Shown here: in pieces, positions 12,208 to 23,581 of the stretch
How positions within the stretch are numbered: the first letter of the stretch is position 1
How the letters are laid out: each line of letters opens with the position of its first letter
Notes under the pieces: generated by a model
What the model was told of the DNA's origin: nothing
Seen by the model: the letters and a program-made list of their open reading frames with translations, nothing else
Database searches by the model: none
Program-made: the position numbers and the translations under genes
Assembly (NCBI RefSeq): GCF_000003815.2
Contig: NW_023365803.1
Coordinates: 1 to 64,000 of the forward strand
Source: Branchiostoma floridae
Lineage: Eukaryota > Chordata > Leptocardii > Amphioxiformes > Branchiostomatidae
DNA length: 64,000 nt
Direction of reading: 5' to 3'

Positions 12208-12240
12208 GGCGTGCGTCTTAGAGGCGTGCGTCTTAGAGGC
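12208..12240 (+). repeat. 16-bp tandem duplication
   Basis: GGCGTGCGTCTTAGA is repeated twice in tandem just before the Gag-like and polymerase fossils. Confidence 0.9.
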
Positions 12241-12390
12241 GAAAACACACATCCAGCTGCTGAGCGATACAAAGACGACGCGGACCTAGTGTTCGCGCAT
12301 TTGAAAGAAGCATGAAGTGATAAGGCCCTGTTTTCGGCGTTGATTCAGGCATTCTATGGCCGGCAGCAACTCAAATCATCAAATCAGTAC
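12241..12390 (+). pseudogene. Possible Gag-like fragment
   Basis: The plus frame encodes ENTHPAAERYKDDADLVFAH, then LKEA, a stop, and SDKALFSALIQAFYGRQQLK. The 'L..AFYxRxQ' pattern recalls the capsid C-terminal region of retrotransposon Gag proteins. It is short and carries an in-frame stop. It could also be part of the polymerase-bearing element that follows. Confidence 0.25.
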
Positions 12391-12740
12391 ATCATTTGAG
12401 GAGGGGTTGGAAGTGACCCACATAATATAAGGTACTAGAATACCTTGCTTTAAACCATGTGGCAATGTCATCAGCGATGCTCGTCGCCAAGGAGATAAAG
12501 TGGCTGAGACTATGAAAATCCTAGGAAACAGCGCGTACGGGTAAATCAATGTTGACTTTTACAATGACGCAGTAACAGCATACTGATTATCCATTCCCTG
12601 CATTTTCGATAAATTTCAGAAGTTGCACCTTCTGTGAAGCACAATTGTGTAAGGGAAGCATCAGATTTGATCTCCCCTAGAGGCTGAGGATTGTTCAGGT
12701 GTCAGTATATGCCAAATTGTGCATGCTTGTTTTAAATACC
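12389..12740 (+). pseudogene. B-family DNA polymerase fossil (Polinton-like or other)
   Basis: A plus frame, with an in-frame TAA near 12430, encodes RIPCFKPCGNVISDARRQGD, then ETMKILGNSAYG at about 12505-12541. K-x3-NSxYG is the nucleotide-binding helix motif of B-family polymerases (here MKILGNSAYG). After a stop at 12542, a further frame gives YAKLCMLVL at about 12700-12735, resembling the later 'YAK-LRMLE' segment of protein-primed polymerases in Polinton/Maverick-type and related mobile elements. At least three stops or shifts make it a fossil. No packaging ATPase, protease or capsid gene was seen nearby, so the parent element is not established. Confidence 0.6.
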
Positions 12741-14384
12741 TCGTTTAAATTCTGAAAATACATAAATGAAGCGTTCTCTGGAAATAGGCTTCTGGAACAT
12801 TAAAGGCGGATATCACCACTACCGATGTATCATTTGGTGGTATGGTGTTACTGTTACTACTGTCTAACCCATATTTGCTTTGCTTGATATCCCAGACCCT
12901 GATCAGACCACACCGCAGAAAAAGTGGCTGCTGCCAGCGAGGCATACAAGGAAGACAACAAGCGAAGAACAGCCACATTAGCAGGAATTTAACAGCATCA
13001 AAACATCATTTGTGGCCTTGACATCCAGCAAACCCATCTAACTTAGCTGAACAAGCCCCCACTGTACCAGACTCACAGTCCCCGAAGTCTGGGTTTCCAA
13101 GAGGCAGGACAGCTGTAATACTTAAGTTAAGACCTGACTAACAGAACCCGAGTAAGCTGGATGTCCTGCCATTGCCAATAGTTTTGCTCTGTCACCTGTT
13201 TATATTTGGATGTGTATGGAAGATAACATTGCAACAGCTACTGTTGTTCCCATCAAGGGTCTGGTTGTGTTGTCTCAGCATCCTGCTGTAGGAATAAGAT
13301 GATTCCACACTTGAAGCTGAACACTCTAAAGATCTCCAGACCCAGGTGGCATCTTGTACCTCTGGGTTGACCTGTGAGACAGAAATGTTCATATCACTAG
13401 TAGTAGTTCCCATTACAATACCGAGTTTAAGTTATAGCAAAGTGCATATATCAAATTCAAGCTGAGGACATTACAAAGTGGGTAGCATTTTAACCGTTTT
13501 AAATCAAAATGCCACGTCAGGAACTTTCACTGATCAAGACGGTTTACATAACCCGTTGAATACAAAGAACGCGTATGACCTGACCACGCCACCCCGGTCC
13601 TAGAAACGGACCTTCACACACATTAACATCACTGAAACATCGTCCACAATCTCTGGATAAAAAAAAAATCGAGGCTGTGTGTTTAAAATACGCCGGCATC
13701 GTCGAGGATTTCAGACAAACTTTATCCTTTGCCTGAGTTTTCAACGCCAGAAATTTACCCCACGAAAAGGCCTACATGACTCTCACCAAAAAAGCAGTTT
13801 TTCTCACCGATAATACATGTTTTTCAGCTTCAAATTGTAATGTACTAACTAACCACCGAAACAGCTGTACTATAAGATGACAAGAAAAAATTATGAGGCA
13901 AAATGAAGAAGACAAAATTTGGTGAAACAAACATCCACCCTCACCTCACAATGGCCGCCCTGCACTGAGTGGATTCCGCACAGTAAAAAAAAAACACTTC
14001 TCTTGTATCAATGCGCGTCAACATTAGGGATGCTGCTGAACTTTAAATGAAAAAGTTACATTCAGTTACTCGTTAAAAATTACGACAAAAAAATCTAATA
14101 GTCAAGACCAAACAAAAGCATCAATTGTACGTTCCATTTTTGGCTGCACTATTTTCTGGCGGCGCTTGTGTATATTTCGTCTGGGGACGGTATTCGGTGG
14201 CTGTTGGATAATGACGTGTACAGCGCCCGAGGGTTACTTAGGGGGTTTTCGAAGTACCGCTCTTAAAAAAATCGATATAAGTTGATTTGATTATATGGAT
14301 GCCATCCCTAGGAACGGCAAAGCTGATGCGAGCGCGAGAATAAAGACAAGGTTTGGCAAAAAAAGTTGCCTTTATCAGTATGAA
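12741..14384. other. No recognisable gene
   Basis: There are minus-strand frames of 60-77 codons at 12745-12978, 13192-13413 and 13544-13744, none with motifs or splice sites I trust. It is otherwise AT-rich. Confidence 0.4.
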
Positions 14385-14385
14385 T

Positions 14386-14815
14386 CTAAGCGGCAAGGAG
14401 GGTTGAACATAGGATTAAACACGCACCAACAATTAGGTGTATGGACCGAAACATAGTACCGATACGAACCGTTTGTTTTTTCTTAGACCGGCTCGAAATA
14501 TTCTTGAAAAAATCAATAAGACAGGTTTTGCCGATTAGAAAATGGATATCGCCAGGCGTCCTTGGGTTTACTTGGCAAGTTGGCATTATAGCTTACAAGA
14601 GCGAAGTCCAGTAGAGTTTATTAGTCACTTGCGCCAAGTTTTTTTTTTTTTTTACAGTCAAAGATACAGAGACAGCCTTGATTATATGAAGATAGAATTT
14701 TAAAAAAGCCAACAATTAGGAGTAGGGACCGGTACAGCGTACCGGTACAAAACCCGGGATTTTTATCTCCTTTGGCCGGTTCGAAAAAAAAAAAAAAAAA
14801 AACATCATTATCAGT
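14386..14815 (+). mobile_element. Old members of the TAGGG-TIR hAT MITE family
   Basis: Two degraded segments (about 14420-14545 and 14630-14790) contain words of the hAT MITE family seen intact at 44224 and 49580: GTACCGGTACAAAAC, TTACAGTCAAAGATACAGAG and GATTAGAAAATGGA. The copy is rearranged and interrupted by A/T runs. No target duplication is left. It is the oldest member in the window. Confidence 0.5.
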
Positions 14816-14929
14816 ACAACTGTATGTCATGCTGCTGTCACATTGGCATTTTTCGAATTCAAACTGATGTCTAAGTCTGTGAGTTAGCGCTTTTACATAC
14901 AATGTTTGCTTTTTGTATCGTATTTGCAG

Positions 14930-16812
14930 ACTGTTCCCTAGCGCATAGCCAAACGCCCACTGTGCTAGCTGGAAACATCCCTGGGAACAAGGTAAGAGTG
15001 GCCGCTCCTACACAATCAACGACAATATAGGGCAAAAAGTCAAGGTCAGCTGGCCCCGTGGAATGTCCATTTCCCTGGGCATGGGAAAGGCAGTGCCGTC
15101 ACATATGACGAGCTGACCTTACCAATGTTCTTATCTTAGTTTGCTAGGAATGTCGTGGGTGAACATCGCCAAAGCTCAACTGTTCGTAGTAAGCTGACCG
15201 TCCTAGCAGACATTATGTACGACGAAATGTACGCTTCGATTATGTATGCGCTTGAGAAGGGCTCTTTCGGCTGGTCTGACATAGATGACATTGAAGGGGC
15301 TAGGGACAGGCATTACAGAACAGCGGGGACACACCAATGTGTGAACAGTCAGTCTGGCGCCAGGCCACACCGCGAAATTGTCAGACATAACTGCAGGTAC
15401 TTAAAAACAAAGGCGACAAAAGTACTTTGCACAATTAAATCAGCAATGTGTAGTGAGGTATAATTTGGATTGCCATGCAATAATGGCAACGACCTGCACA
15501 AGGTAAACAGAGTATTTCATCACCTGTATTGGAGACACTATCACAACATTGATTATCTGATGAGTTAAAGAAGGAAAAAAATACTCGAAGCACGAGACAA
15601 CATAACGTTCACACTAAACCCAATCACTAAGATATGCACAACTCTCCACAACTAATTACACTCATTTACTTTTGACAGTTTCTACATATCAGTCAGTCTT
15701 CTCCTTAACATTTTAGAATATTTTTTAACAAAACTATTGTTTAATAGTTATACTCTTATCCAACCGATACGGATTTTAACCATAATGAAAAGTTAACTAA
15801 TGAACTGGGTTGAACATTGAGTTGTTACGGTCCCGACACATCCAGCTTGATGTTGCCACATATGTGCCATTTGATATCTATTTATGCAATGGCACGCAAG
15901 GGTTACAAATCCTCTACTTATGATGAATGCAAAGATATGTGAGCATTTTTTGTCATTGTTACTTCATTGTTATTTCAATTTCTTATTTTAGATTGCATAA
16001 TTTATACCGTGGGCGTGCGCAGATACTGTTTCCATACAATTGATATCCCTACTCTCTTGTTTCACAGTTATTCTCTGGTGACCTGATGAAGTTCGCAATG
16101 AGGGGAATGCTTCCCACTGCCCAAAGGGACACCCTGTTCAAGCTCTGTGATACGCTGAAGGACCTAGGGGCTCCTGTCTAGGACATGGAAAAACTGGCAG
16201 AGCTGGAGTTAAATGTCCATGCTACATTCAGTCTTTTGGAAAGGAGCTTCCCACTGGCTATGCGGGCAGATGCACTTAAAGCACATTAATTGGAAAATGG
16301 AATTAACATTTTTCCTGTAAACAGATCGATACTACAGGAGATCTCATAGAATAGAAGACAATGTTTCCCTGATTAAAATTATCTTGTTTTGAAATCCTGA
16401 TATATAGAATTAAGTACAATCCAGCAAAATCGTTTTTATAATGCAGTTAAAGATTCAATCATATGCTAGTATATCAGCAGGCCGTACATTGATCAATATC
16501 CTACACCAGAAACCACACTGCATATCCCCGAGCAAAAATTGAGAGTATGCTAGCAAAATATGTTGTGTATTTTGATGATGTTGTGTATTTTGATGTTGTT
16601 AGCCTCTATGTTTCACTTCATTGTTTTAATGAATGAATGATATTTTTTGGAGACATGGATGTTGCATCCTCCGCACCACATGCCGAACATCATCAGAGTA
16701 TGGGCCAGTGGCATCATACTGGATGCTCCCCTACATAAGGTTTATGCAGTACTTCCTGACAAAGACAACAAACCGAAGTCATCCAACGGAATCTGCTGCC
16801 AAAGCCCTCAGG
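14930..16812 (+). pseudogene. EnSpm/CACTA-like transposase remnant with introns
   Basis: There are four exon-like blocks. Block 1, 14930-14991, has an acceptor TATTTGCAG and donor AAG|GTAAGAG. Block 2, 15140-15396, is in phase with block 1 and encodes an acidic stretch including SKLTVLADIMYDEMYASIM. Block 3, 16068-16289, follows TTTCACAG and encodes LMKFAMRGMLPTAQR, then LCDTLKDL, an in-frame TAG at 16179-16181, and LSLLERSFPLAM-like sequence. Block 4, about 16653-16812, encodes EYGPVASYWMLPYIRFMQYF and a following Asn-Arg segment. The order 'RGxLP..R', 'LE..FP' and 'GPV..xWMxPxxRF' matches the C-terminal DUF4218-type region of EnSpm/CACTA transposases. Blocks 2 and 3 do not join in phase, so exons are missing or lost. 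The in-frame stop argues for a dead copy. Termini (CACTA ends) were not found. Confidence 0.5.
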
Positions 16813-18429
16813 GTAATAACACATGATAGCTTTGTGCACTTTTGAATGTATTATTTACAAATATAATTATTTGTGCACTCTATTATTTTTAAATAGTTAG
16901 CAAAGAAAGATATCATGGATCTTATAATTGGAGTCATCTTACATTTATATCATGAATTTGACTGACCGGAGGCAAATTCCAAACTTACACAACTTGGCAG
17001 GATAACAATTAAGTAGTTGATAAGAAAATGATCAGAGCAAGAGCCTACTGTAGATCACAAAGGGTGATGTTCTAAGGTACTCTATTTGTGATTCCAACAT
17101 TATTAGACTCCAGTGAAATCAATAACACTAAAACAGAACTTTTCACATATGCAATGCATTATGAAATCCAAACACTGAATCCATAGGGAAATGTTCCTTT
17201 AGCAACCATATGTAAGTGGATTTGTTATTGTTGTTATGCACAGATCAGTAAGTTTTAGACGAGCACAGGAATTAGACGAGCTCAGCGTGCTGACCCGACT
17301 TTGGCTTGCCTCGTATTGGTTAACCAAAAAGGCACGAAACCTGACAACCACGGTGCACAGTGGCTGACTAGGAAATAGCGCGCGTTTTATTCTGATGTGT
17401 CCCCAACAATCATTGGGCCTATGTCTCTTGTACAAGACTAGAATTAAGAATCGTATTCACCTCTTTTCCAGCAAACAGTCAATGCAAAACCAGAACTGAA
17501 AAATTAACTATAAGGATAAAGAACAGCCGGGGAAGGTAACTTTATTGAGTCTTCACATGGCACATTTCCCAATGCAAAAGTAAAGCTACATGAAATGTTA
17601 GCAGATTTGTCATTCTATGTTGAGCAAATTTACGCTATATAATGGAAAAAAAATTGTCAATGACTAGAATCCATAGGTTTTCTTGTTGATAGCAATTACA
17701 AGCTACAATTAGTCCATTCCCACAATTAGTCCATTCCCACAATTAGTCAATGCACTTTTTCCCTGCCAGTGTACAACCGCACCACTCAGAACCCAGGACT
17801 GTGTACCTCCGACCTAGCGCGCAGCTGCTAACTTCTTCGGTTACAAGCAAGCTTTCACCAATCTAACTTTTGGTATCAGTTCGGCTGGCTAAAAGGGAAT
17901 TTCTCGCTAAAAACATGCGTTCATGCAACCGTTCAGTTTTTGGCTCGGATCTCTTTTGTACCCACTCGGAGTAATACATCAATGAGATATTAAACAAAAT
18001 CTCATTCTAGTATAACACTCGTCCTTGTATAACGACGTTGTTATTTTACAATGATTATGTGATAGAGAAAAAAAAGTCACAACACAGGATTCTACGACGA
18101 CAATACTACAAACGTTCCAAATTATAATTTCAAACATTTATGTTAATTTTCAGGCTATCGAACTGGGGCGCAAAGAGGTCAGGGTCAGCGGCGCGCTACA
18201 TACCCTGAAATGGGTACTAGTATGCAGCGACCCAACCAGGATGGGGAAATCTCCAACTTTCACCACGTCTGGAGACAACAAATCGGTCGGTCATGACAGT
18301 GCCCCCCAGCACAGCTGTGCCTGGCTGGGGTGTAGGCATCTTTCTGGCCACTGGACAGTCAGTCGTGGCCAAGATAAGGTCAGTAACAACAGCTGTATAT
18401 AATTGAATATCCTCATTAGAGGATTAGCC
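16813..18429. other. No recognisable gene; short tandem repeats
   Basis: AGTCCATTCCCACAATT is duplicated in tandem at about 17711-17745. An open plus frame after TTTTCAG at 18153 (AIELGRKEVRVSGALHTLKW...) to about 18400 could be an exon, but it has no familiar motif and no clear donor. Confidence 0.35.
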
Positions 18430-18661
18430 ACTATGCAGACATTGTTCAAATTGTTACAGAGTTACATGCAACTCTTCAAATTGTTACAGAGTTGCATGCA
18501 ACTCTTCAAATTGTTACAGAGTTACATGCAACTCTTCAAATTGTTACAGAGTTACATGCAACTCTTCAAATTGTTACAGAGTTACATGCAACTTTTCAAA
18601 TTGTTACAGAGTTACATGCAACTTTTCAAATTGTTACAGAGTTACATGCAACTCTTCAAAT
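18430..18661 (+). repeat. 30-bp minisatellite, block 1
   Basis: Roughly seven to eight units of 30 bp (core TTGTTACAGAGTTACATGCA) differ only by C/T or A/G substitutions. The period of three keeps frames open by accident. The composition (Leu/Gln/Phe) is not that of a known protein. Confidence 0.95.
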
Positions 18662-18817
18662 TGAAAAGATGAAAGTTGAATCTCTACTTCTGGATAAATC
18701 AAACTATGCAGAATAGAGGGCGGGGGATGCGTACAACACACTTGGCCTTCTCCTCCAGACATTGGTATTGACAAATTTGATTTATCCAGAAGTAGAGATT
18801 CAACTTTCATCTTTTCA
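18662..18817. repeat. Perfect 42-bp inverted repeat with 72-bp loop
   Basis: 18662-18703 is the exact reverse complement of 18776-18817 (ends TGAAAAGATGAAAGTTGAAT and ATTCAACTTTCATCTTTTCA). The loop, 18704-18775, is unique. The structure stands between two blocks of the same 30-bp minisatellite in the same orientation. Confidence 0.95.
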
Positions 18818-18847
18818 TTATATTCCTGGATGTATAATCTTCACAAA

Positions 18848-18975
18848 CGTAACTCTTCAAATTGTTACAGAGTTACATGCAACTTTTCAAATTGTTACAG
18901 AGTTACATGCAACTTTTCAAATTGTTACATGCAACTCTTCAAATTGTTACAGAGTTACATGCAACTCTTCAAAAC
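18848..18975 (+). repeat. 30-bp minisatellite, block 2
   Basis: Four full units and one shortened unit (lacking the ACAGAGT stretch near 18925) of the same 30-bp repeat as 18430-18661, same orientation. It is followed by a run of 14 C at 18987-19000. Confidence 0.95.
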
Positions 18976-19000
18976 TTTGTCGACAACCCCCCCCCCCCCC

Positions 19001-19317
19001 TCGCTCAAGAAAAACGTCATTGTTCCTGAATAAGTAGGCGTCATGACGATCCTAGGTCTCTACTTGCAATTGGACCCTAATTCTACTCTGACTCTTAAGT
19101 TCGTCAAATCACTCCTAGGTTCTAAACAGTACAGACACCCTCTACTGGTCTGATGACGGTTTACCTGTCCAGCCCAGTGTCACTCATCTTGTAGATAACT
19201 GTGGTTCTGTTATTGCATCTAGGTTTGACTGAGAGGCCACTAACAAGGACTACCCCACCCACCCCCACACCCCAGCAGGTAGGTGCCGACAAAGCGCCGG
19301 GCTAGACAGTTGACAGT
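19001..19317. other. No recognisable gene
   Basis: Short intergenic-type stretch, C-rich near 19245-19275. Nothing is recognised. Confidence 0.4.
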
Positions 19318-19576
19318 ATGTCAAAGATGGGCGACATTGACAAGTCCGGAGAGGAGAATGAGGACAGCATCACCGGGGAAACGGTGAAGCCCGGACAGCT
19401 TCACCGGGGAAACGGTGAAGTCCGGAGAGGAGAAGAAGGACAGCATCACCGGGGACACGGTGATGTCCGCAGAGGAGAAGAACAGCGTCACTGGGGACAG
19501 CGTCACTCCTTCATCCACAAAGACGCATTCCATCTTCACATCAGGTGCGAAGTGGACGTCCAGACACCTGATCAAA
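19318..19576 (+). CDS. Repeat-bearing exon-like ORF, unrecognised
   Basis: An ATG at 19318 opens a frame with SGEENEDSITGETV. The next units in the neighbouring frame read SGEEKKDSITGDTV and SAEEKNSVTGDSV, so a roughly 48-bp unit (acidic, about 16 residues) is present about three times with a frame change inside unit two. The block ends in CTA|GTGAGT, a plausible donor at 19577. The change of frame means either a sequence error or a broken gene. The protein family is unknown. Confidence 0.35.
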
Positions 19577-19581
19577 TTGCT

Positions 19582-20485
19582 AGTGAGTTTGTTAGAATGT
19601 TGTTTGTTTTTGAATCTATAATATTTCCTATGTAATCATCTGCCTCTGTAATTTTTCTCTGTCACAAAACTTACTTTCTGCCTTGCTTCCATACCATCTG
19701 ACAGTTTCAATACATACTACACATAACTGATTAATTTATTCTGTCACTGATTTGGGGGCATGAAACTAAAAGCAAAACAGTCACTAGACACAAAAGTAAT
19801 GAAATTGTAGTGTTAATAGTCTGCATAGTTTTGTAGAAGCTGAACTTACTGATAGATATGAGGAGTGATAAAAAAGTTGTCGGCCTCGCCCAGAAATAAG
19901 GTAAACAACTCAGATTTAATGGCATAATTATATAATATGAAGTCTTTTATCAATATTCCCCAAATTTCAAATCATTGTAGTCATTACTTTTCAGTCGACA
20001 TGCTTTGGAAAATCAGTATGCAAGAGGTGAGAAAAACATGGATGAACTGTGATCAGAGCTGTGTGGATAGTATTCCTCATGCGATAAAATCTTTGTAGAC
20101 ATTGTGAAAATGTTTGATGAGGATTTCCTACGAATCCCAGCTAAAACAAAGTGGTACTCCGACTTTCAGCAAGAGAGTTGACCCGCACACCTCAAGGTCC
20201 CAGCTAAAATGTCCATGTCTCTCTCACCTAACATTACTGGGTATTGCCTGAAAAGCAATCATCACAATGGTGTGAATTTTGGGTCACATTTATAAAAGTC
20301 GTCATACAAGTACTTTATGATTATGATGAGAAATTATAGTTGCACACCTTATTTTTGGGTGAGGCCGCAAACATATTGATCATCCCTTGTATATTGGTAT
20401 GTTTTTAAGTTTGTATAGACAAAAGGTGGAAGATGCAAATATATTATGGCAAGAATGAATTGAGATATTTGTTTTCCCATCAATT
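19582..20485. other. No recognisable gene
   Basis: AT-rich. Minus frames at 19731-19925 and 20380-20673 lack motifs. Confidence 0.4.
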
Positions 20486-20488
20486 AGG

Positions 20489-20663
20489 AGTTCCAGACGG
20501 AATGAAGAGATACTATGAATTCTGGAATAAGACGGCAGATGAGAGAAGCATGGCAGGCTATGCCGGAAGCGAACTAAAGAAGAAGATTGACAAAAAGTGG
20601 AAACTGCACCAAAAAACACTGCTGCTGCCACTGCCACCAAAGCTGCCACCAAAGCCACCATAA
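20489..20663 (+). CDS. Lys-rich exon-like ORF with Pro/Leu tail
   Basis: After a weak acceptor (CCCATCAATTAG) the frame reads GVPDGMKRYYEFWNKTADER, then a Lys-rich segment (KKKIDKKWKLHQK) and a PLPPKLPPKPP tail, ending at TAA 20661-20663. It looks like a short C-terminal exon of a basic protein. The family is not recognised, and no upstream exon was found. Confidence 0.3.
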
Positions 20664-21090
20664 GGCATAACAAACTTCCCCCCAGCCCGGCAGCTGGGGT
20701 TGGTATATTGGGCCGTGTGACAGTTTCACATTAGGCTAAGTCCTCCTGGGATGCCCCTGGAGCCTGCAATGCCAGAATAGGTCACCCCCGGTCACCGACC
20801 AGATAGCCTGGCTGACGCCCCGCCCACCTTGTCACTGCAATTTAAAGCTGTATAGAATTGAAATAAATCCCGTCGCCTAGTTACAAGGCAAGCTTATTCC
20901 ACAATTCCGCTCGATTCAAGATGGTGGACAGACACAACATGTATTTGTTTCTGACAACAACATTGGCGTTTTTAGGTAATTTACTCGCTTTTTACATTTA
21001 CCTGTAATTTGGCAATAAATCCTGACTTTCTGAGAAAAGTAGCTGTTTGGGTCACGGCCATTCCGAGGCGGGCTGTGCCAGAGGCAGGCC

Positions 21091-21922
21091 ATGGCGTTCG
21101 TGTATCCAGAGCAGCTATATTATCGCGTACATAGAACGGAGATTCTTTTGAGAGACAAGCAGGGGGAGCTAGAGAATGCTAGAGTTGAGGTAGACAGACT
21201 AAGGGGTCAGCTCCAGCAAAGCCAGCAGCGGATCCAGGAGCTGGAGGGCGAGCCTGCCAGAAAAAGGCCCAAGCTCTACAAGGCACGACCATGGTCTATC
21301 CTACAACCCTCGACAATGAAAGAAAAGAGGCGCAAGCTGAGGGAAGATTACATGGACCCATGCTTTAAAGAGCTGCCATCCAACATCGTGAAAGCCAATG
21401 TAAGTCTCGATCAATCTGCCAATGTGACTTCACCGTTGTTCAACCTAATTTATCAAGCAACATCTGATGATGCCTGCTAACCAACACCTCCTTGAGGAAG
21501 ATCAACCTGTAGTCCATTTCCGGTACGGCATAGATGGACGGCGACAGGCCAAGAATAACATCATTGGTGCTGTGATGGCCTGTATAACACCCATAAGATG
21601 CATGGAGGAAGCAGTGGAACGGCCTCGCAAAGTGAAGGACGAATACTGTGTCTTTCTGTATAGTGGTAGGTATCTGCAAACATGAATGACACTTCAATTT
21701 GTGCCTTGGAATTATATTAGGGATACAGCTTGTGTGGTATGTATTTTCAAATTTTGGTGATACATTCAAATGGGAAACCATTGTCTGTCTCACTGCAGGC
21801 AAAGAGGACTATGATGAGCAGCTGAGGGTCGGTGCTCGGGTTTTCGAAGAGATGGAAGCCATCCAGGAGAATGGAATTGTCATGGAGATTGGAGGCGTGG
21901 AGAAGAATGTACAAATCAAGTG
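21091..21922 (+). CDS. Three-exon coiled-coil gene, unrecognised, 3' end missing
   Basis: The start ATG at 21091 has a strong context (GGCCATGG). Exon 1 is 21091-21399, donor AAT|GTAAGT. Exon 2 is about 21458-21665 (acceptor TTTATCAAG; a second in-phase acceptor ends at 21496), donor GTG|GTAGGT. Exon 3 is 21799-21922, acceptor CTCACTGCAG, donor AAGTG|GTATGT. The phases agree (0, then 1, then 2), which random frames rarely do. Residues about 20-60 form leucine/glutamine heptads (coiled coil), followed by a basic ARKRPKLYKARP patch that could be a nuclear signal. Exon 2 carries FRYGIDGRRQAKNN, and exon 3 is acidic, ending IGGVEKNVQIKW. The continuation should begin with G to complete the split Trp codon, and I could not place it. 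It may be a host gene or a domesticated or young transposon protein. Confidence 0.55.
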
Positions 21923-23244
21923 GTATGTCAGCTTTAGCGGGCCCATAATTTCAATATGCTTTGGACAAGGCTAAAAATGCATTGACCTTTCTCCTGTAAC
22001 CCCCTAATTCTTTGTCCAATGGACAACACACCTGATTAAGTGTAATACACCTTTTTACATGTATGTTGTACAGTAGATAATTAGCATATCCCAGCATGCA
22101 ATTTTGGCGGGTAACTGCGGGATCTGAGATGTGAGCGAGGATATTTTTCAGCCGTCCCCACATTTTTTGGCTTTTTACTCCGTGGCCGTGCAGTTTAAAA
22201 TGTTTTTTTCTAGTGTCCTTTTATAGGTAATAGATATTCCGTTTATGTGTAACTTTTGTGAAAGCAGTTATTCTATGCGTTAGAGGAGGGAATTTGTCTT
22301 CGAGCAGTGTTACGTAAACATCGACATATCTGCTCATTCTGCTCAGTATCATTGAAACTCTGGACTGAAGCTGAAGAAACCGTAGTGCACGAATGAGCTG
22401 CTGAGGGTCACGTCGGGGTCAGGCGGAATAGACAACAACAACAATCTGCAGAAGATGGCGGCCCGGTGGTTCTTGTAATAGAGCTTTGTTGTTTCAGGTC
22501 CTGTCGTGGATTACCTTTGGGCTTCTGGAGGTTTTTTTTCGCCCGACAAAGAAGGTAAGGGAATTGGGAAGGTAGGGAAAGGAAGAATCCGGCCCGACTA
22601 GCAAGAATAAAGGCCGGAGGAACAAAAGTTGGATCCGTTGAACGGGGTGAATCTGGACGCTATATCATAGCGTCCAGTGTTCTGGGCTAACCGTCGATGT
22701 GGATATCTCCTCGTGTATCTTCAAGAAAAATCATGTTGGTGACTTACTGACGTGTTAGCTTACGTTTGATGCCAGGATTAAGCTAAGGTCTTCTTGTTTT
22801 GCCGAGAAAATTGACGATATTGGGGAGGGGGGCCGTGGCATTTTTTATCTGGCCGGGCCATATTGGAAAACAGCACGTAAATATGTCGCCCGTTGCGTCG
22901 TCCACGTCCACATAACCGGGAAACTGCTGTGCCAGTGAAGCTGTACTAATGTCACAAGTTCCCATATTATCCAAACCATGAACATCGGGTGGAGGACCTT
23001 AAGAACGCTATGGGGGACAGAAGTCTGGAAGGAGAGGGTGGACTTGGTCCGGGCAAGCAGCCCGCGATGATGATGATGATGACAATTGTTTATGTATACA
23101 ATTATTTCGTGATGGAACATGGATATGCATGAAGAATGGGTAAAGAGAATGAGCATGAATCAGAGACATATCTGAGTTTGTAGATTTACTGTAAAGAGTG
23201 TATGTTGTTGCAAATCTCTGACTATCTGTTGAATTGCACTGCAG
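21923..23244. other. No confident gene; possible 5' exon near 22.5 kb
   Basis: A segment at 22498-22553 lies between TTTCAG and AAG|GTAAGG and could be a small exon or untranslated exon. The surrounding DNA (22300-22900) is less AT-rich, as around a first exon. No protein motif was recognised. Confidence 0.3.
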
Positions 23245-23368
23245 ATGGACACTCACAGTACGCCTGTTAGGAAACGGAGACGGATACACGTTGTGAGTCC
23301 CAAGAATCATTCGGGTGCAGCAAGAAAGGGCCTGGTATTTGTGTCACCTTCAAAGAGACCCCCAAAGA
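23245..23368 (+). CDS. Basic exon, unrecognised gene
   Basis: The acceptor GAATTGCACTGCAG ends at 23244 and is directly followed by ATG. The exon encodes MDTHSTPVRKRRRIHVVSPK and further SPSK-type basic repeats (VSPKN, VSPSK), with donor AAAGA|GTGAGT at 23369. (S/T)P-K/R clusters suggest a nuclear, phosphorylated protein. The length, 41 codons plus one base, does not join in phase to the next candidate exon at 23582. Confidence 0.4.
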
Positions 23369-23581
23369 GTGAGTTCCTATCTTTTGTTTTACGATTCAAA
23401 GTATTAAACGATATATGGGGTACTTTTTATTCTTCATGTGTTTTCCTCCACTGTGCCTATGTCCTGGAGTGTCTCACTAAATTATCACTAGTCGTACATT
23501 CCTCATTCTGAACCTGTAACTTAGTTTCATTCTGTTGTTAAATTATGTCTACAATAAGCATATTTTTTTCGAACTGAACAG

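Noticed and set aside
14621-14902. Minus ORF with a run of Phe and Lys
   Set aside because: It is translation of poly-T/poly-A tracts in an old MITE fragment.
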